A stretch of 64,000 nucleotides of DNA from Chitinophagaceae bacterium (GTDB taxonomy: Bacteria > Bacteroidota > Bacteroidia > Chitinophagales > Chitinophagaceae). Every line of letters begins with the position of its first letter. The first letter of the stretch is position 1. This document shows, one piece after another, positions 61,838 to 64,000 of this stretch. The notes beneath the pieces are model-generated. The model was given only the letters and a program-made list of their open reading frames with translations, ran no database searches and was not told the origin of the DNA. The translations under genes were made by a program, and so were the position numbers. The DNA lies in assembly GCA_013140985.1 (NCBI GenBank), contig JABFRU010000013.1, positions 40,757-104,756 of the forward strand. The letters run 5' to 3'.

Positions 61838-63504
61838 ATATCTTTTTTCTTTGATAAAAAGGACTCAAATTCTTTCAGGCTGAAGCTGCTGAGATTATTT
61901 TCTTTCGTCAACCCGCCTTTCTGTGCTGCCAACACACCGTATTTTACATCATCAAAGCCATCCAGTGCATGCGCATCGGGATCTATAGACAATAAAACTC
62001 CTTTTTCCATAGCATACCCGATCCATTGCCAATCCATATCCAACCGGCGGGGATGCGCATTGATCTCTATTGCCACATTATTGGCAGCGCAGGCATCAAT
62101 TATTTTTTTATGATCGACAGGATAACCGTTGCGGCTTAGTAACAAGCGACCTGTCATGTGGCCTAAAATATCAGTATAAGGATTTTCAATAGCCTTTATC
62201 AACCTTGTCATTGCTTTTTCTTCGGTCATCTTCAGGTTGCTGTGAACAGAGGCAATGACGAGATCGAAACTGTTTAATACTTTATCAGGATAATCAAGGC
62301 TGCCATCATTCAGTATATCACTTTCAATGCTCTTGAATATTTTAAAGGGCTTTAATTTGGTATTCAATTCATCAATATAGCGATGCTGTTCTCTTACACG
62401 GTCATCTTTTAATCCATTGGCATAAAAAGCTGTTTGAGAATGATCCGAGATAACAAGGTATTCATACCCTCTTTTGATACACTCTTGTGCCATTTCTTCA
62501 ATAGTATTCATACCATCGCTCCAGTTGCTGTGACTATGAATGATGGAACGAACATCTTCGGGCTGTATGAGTTCAGGAAGTTTGTTCTTTTTGGCCTTAT
62601 CAATAATTGCAGCGGATTCCCTCAGGCAGGGAAGAATAAAAGGGATCTTTGCTTCTGCAAAGATGGCTTCCTCATTTTCTCCTTTCGTATATTTAACTGA
62701 TGGGAATGCTTTTCTAAATGCATCGGTAAATTCTTTACTGCCTGTTGTTAGAAATTGCCGTTCCGTTATATTTTGTTTTCCGGTGTATAAACGGAGTTTT
62801 AATCCGTTCTTCAACTTATATACCAGGCAATCGTCTTTTTCTTCCAGCAACTCAGGTGGTTGCGCTGATTGAAATTTTGGTTTTATTGTTTCATTTGTTT
62901 CGTCAACCACAAATTCCAGTTCTTCTATCGTTAAAGCTTGCCGCCGATAGGCTCCCGTTACTCTTACTTTATCAGGGGCAAATAATTTTTTGAGATAAAC
63001 TTCTATTTGCGGGAAGATCGCATCCAATTGTGCATAGAGGAAATGGCCCTGGTTAAGAAAATAGAATTCTATTGCTTCCTGAACATTCTTTTGTGTCTTT
63101 TCTCCAAATCCTTTGAAAAGAGTTAGCCGATTCTCATTACAGGCATATAATAGTTCTCCCAGCGATTCGATTTCCATCTCTTTCCAGATGGTATGGATCT
63201 TTTTTGGACCAATACCTTTAATGTTCAGCATCTCTATCACACCCGGTGGTGTTTTGCTGATATAATCTTCAAGAGCATGTAATTTCCCTGTTTCGAGCAT
63301 TTCGATCACTTTTTTGCCTACACTTTCGCCAATTCCTTTAATTCCGAATAATTTTTCCCGGGGAGTTTCATGCAGCTGCATGGGAAGTTTTTCAATATTG
63401 AAAGCGGCTATGGAATACGTTTTTGTCTTAAAAGAATTCTCTCCATGAATATCCATGAGTTTGGCAAGCAGGGAGAAAATATCGGCAATAGCAACATTAT
63501 CCAT
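61834..63504 (-). CDS. PolX-family protein: helix-hairpin-helix, degenerate polymerase, PHP
   Basis: 556 aa. N-terminal HhH repeats (EKLFGIKGIGESVGKKVIEML and MLNIKGIGPKKIHTIW), a nucleotidyltransferase-like middle (about 160-300) and a C-terminal PHP domain (about 315-550) with HSHSNWSDG, ISDHS, ESDILNDG and EINAHPRRLD, the metal ligands of the PHP exonuclease. In the polymerase part, the GSxRR-(x)n-DxD region reads GAYRRQALTIEELEFVV: the two catalytic Asp are replaced by Glu. The PHP side looks intact. It may act as nuclease/phosphoesterase rather than polymerase. Confidence 0.93.
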   Translation of the reverse strand: MDNVAIADIFSLLAKLMDIHGENSFKTKTYSIAAFNIEKLPMQLHETPREKLFGIKGIGESVGKKVIEMLETGKLHALEDYISKTPPGVIEMLNIKGIGPKKIHTIWKEMEIESLGELLYACNENRLTLFKGFGEKTQKNVQEAIEFYFLNQGHFLYAQLDAIFPQIEVYLKKLFAPDKVRVTGAYRRQALTIEELEFVVDETNETIKPKFQSAQPPELLEEKDDCLVYKLKNGLKLRLYTGKQNITERQFLTTGSKEFTDAFRKAFPSVKYTKGENEEAIFAEAKIPFILPCLRESAAIIDKAKKNKLPELIQPEDVRSIIHSHSNWSDGMNTIEEMAQECIKRGYEYLVISDHSQTAFYANGLKDDRVREQHRYIDELNTKLKPFKIFKSIESDILNDGSLDYPDKVLNSFDLVIASVHSNLKMTEEKAMTRLIKAIENPYTDILGHMTGRLLLSRNGYPVDHKKIIDACAANNVAIEINAHPRRLDMDWQWIGYAMEKGVLLSIDPDAHALDGFDDVKYGVLAAQKGGLTKENNLSSFSLKEFESFLSKKKDI

Positions 63505-63595
63505 GACACTAATTTATAAAAGTCTGGCGGTCTAAGCCTGGCTTTCTCCAATGAAAAATAGTGATTTGTCAAACCGGGATGACCAGGCAATAAAA

Positions 63596-63618
63596 AAGTC
63601 CCGCTTTTGGCGGGACTT
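63596..63618 (-). terminator. Terminator of the Lys/Ala-rich peptide gene
   Basis: AAGTCCCGC pairs with GCGGGACTT around TTTTG; T-run on the minus strand. Confidence 0.88.
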
Positions 63619-63648
63619 CCTATTTCTTTTAAGAAATTTGCAAAAAAC

Positions 63649-63720
63649 TTATTTCTTTTTCTTAGCAGCTTTCTTCTTAGGAGCAGCTTTTTTCTTTGCA
63701 GCTTTTTTCTTAGTAGCCAT
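63649..63720 (-). CDS. 23-aa Lys/Ala-rich peptide
   Basis: Reads MATKKKAAKKKAAPKKKAA then KKKK, almost only Lys and Ala with one Pro, like the C-terminal tail of histone H1-type or HMGA-like nucleoid proteins of Bacteroidota, but without any folded domain. It has its own strong terminator 30 bp downstream, which argues for a real gene. Function unknown; nucleic-acid binding is likely from charge. Confidence 0.7.
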   Translation of the reverse strand: MATKKKAAKKKAAPKKKAAKKKK

Positions 63721-63829
63721 TTTTTTAGAATTTAATGTTAGTAAAAATGGGTTAACGATAGTAAAAATAACAATTATTTTATACTACCCAAATTTTTTTT
63801 CCACAAAATTCAAAACAGGGAAATGCGGC

Positions 63830-64000
63830 TTATGCTTCAGCAGTTGTTACAGACACATAAGTTCTGTTGTTTTTTCGCTTGCGAAATTCAACAACACCAT
63901 CACTTAATGCAAACAAAGTGAAGTCTCTTCCAACACCAACATTTTTTCCGGGATGATATTCAGTGCCACGTTGACGAACAATAATGTTTCCGGAAATTGC
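63830..64000 (-). CDS. rpmA: 50S ribosomal protein L27, C-terminal part (cut by window edge)
   Basis: 56 codons visible, reading [36 protein letters not shown] and [10 protein letters not shown], a clear match to bacterial L27; the N-terminus lies past the window. L27 lines the peptidyl-transferase region of the 50S subunit. Confidence 0.96.
   Translation of the reverse strand, partial: AISGNIIVRQRGTEYHPGKNVGVGRDFTLFALSDGVVEFRKRKNNRTYVSVTTAEA

Overview
The window comes from a Bacteroidota genome, most likely the family Chitinophagaceae. Four things point there: about 40% GC by eye; many TAnnTTTG minus-7 boxes with an upstream TTG and almost no strong Shine-Dalgarno sites; Bacteroidota-typical families (DUF3667, DUF3810, DUF2723/GT117, TonB C-terminal and GxxExxY proteins); and frequent TTG/GTG starts. 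No rRNA, CRISPR array, prophage or classical IS is visible. Six tRNA genes are present.

Layout. 1-1.4 kb: end of a sensor kinase and its NarL-type regulator. 1.5-5.3 kb: three paralogous secreted repeat proteins, each preceded by the same promoter box; a partial copy of the box also precedes the regulator. 5.6-15.5 kb: housekeeping genes (mdh, efp, accBC, valS) with a thioredoxin-like protein and a large envelope protein. 15.5-28 kb: small enzymes and repair/translation genes (clpS-aat, tag, mtaB, plsC, priA, murB), an S41 protease and two tRNA-Val genes. 28-36 kb: an AAA+/VWA pair split by a GxxExxY gene, then a 1187-aa GT117-like membrane protein. 37-40 kb: tRNA-Lys with an adjoining GIY-YIG cassette, then DUF177-rpmF-plsX. 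40-50 kb: tspO, dcd, a phosphopantetheinyl transferase, a DUF2130 protein, tRNA-Gly/Leu, a GT2, a histidine kinase, tRNA-Leu and mazG. 50-62 kb is rich in signalling: an NtrY-like kinase, a primary-like sigma factor and a four-gene two-component cluster. The window ends with a PolX-like gene, a 23-aa Lys/Ala peptide and the end of rpmA.

The most unusual feature is at tRNA-Lys. A small GIY-YIG nuclease ORF exactly fills the gap between two copies of the tRNA-Lys 3' end plus terminator. The distal tRNA copy is interrupted at both ends of its T-loop by 46-bp elements, each made of one 26-bp and one 20-bp palindrome. A third copy of the same element interrupts a 5' fragment of tRNA-Val near 21.1 kb. 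This looks like a tRNA-directed element family that I cannot match to a described one.

A second theme is in-frame insertion of simple repeats or palindromes into conserved proteins (ValS twice, MurB, MazG twice), with related repeats also in intergenic inverted repeats. A third is two single-base frameshifts at homopolymer runs, which may be assembly errors. EF-P and PolX carry non-canonical active-site sequences.
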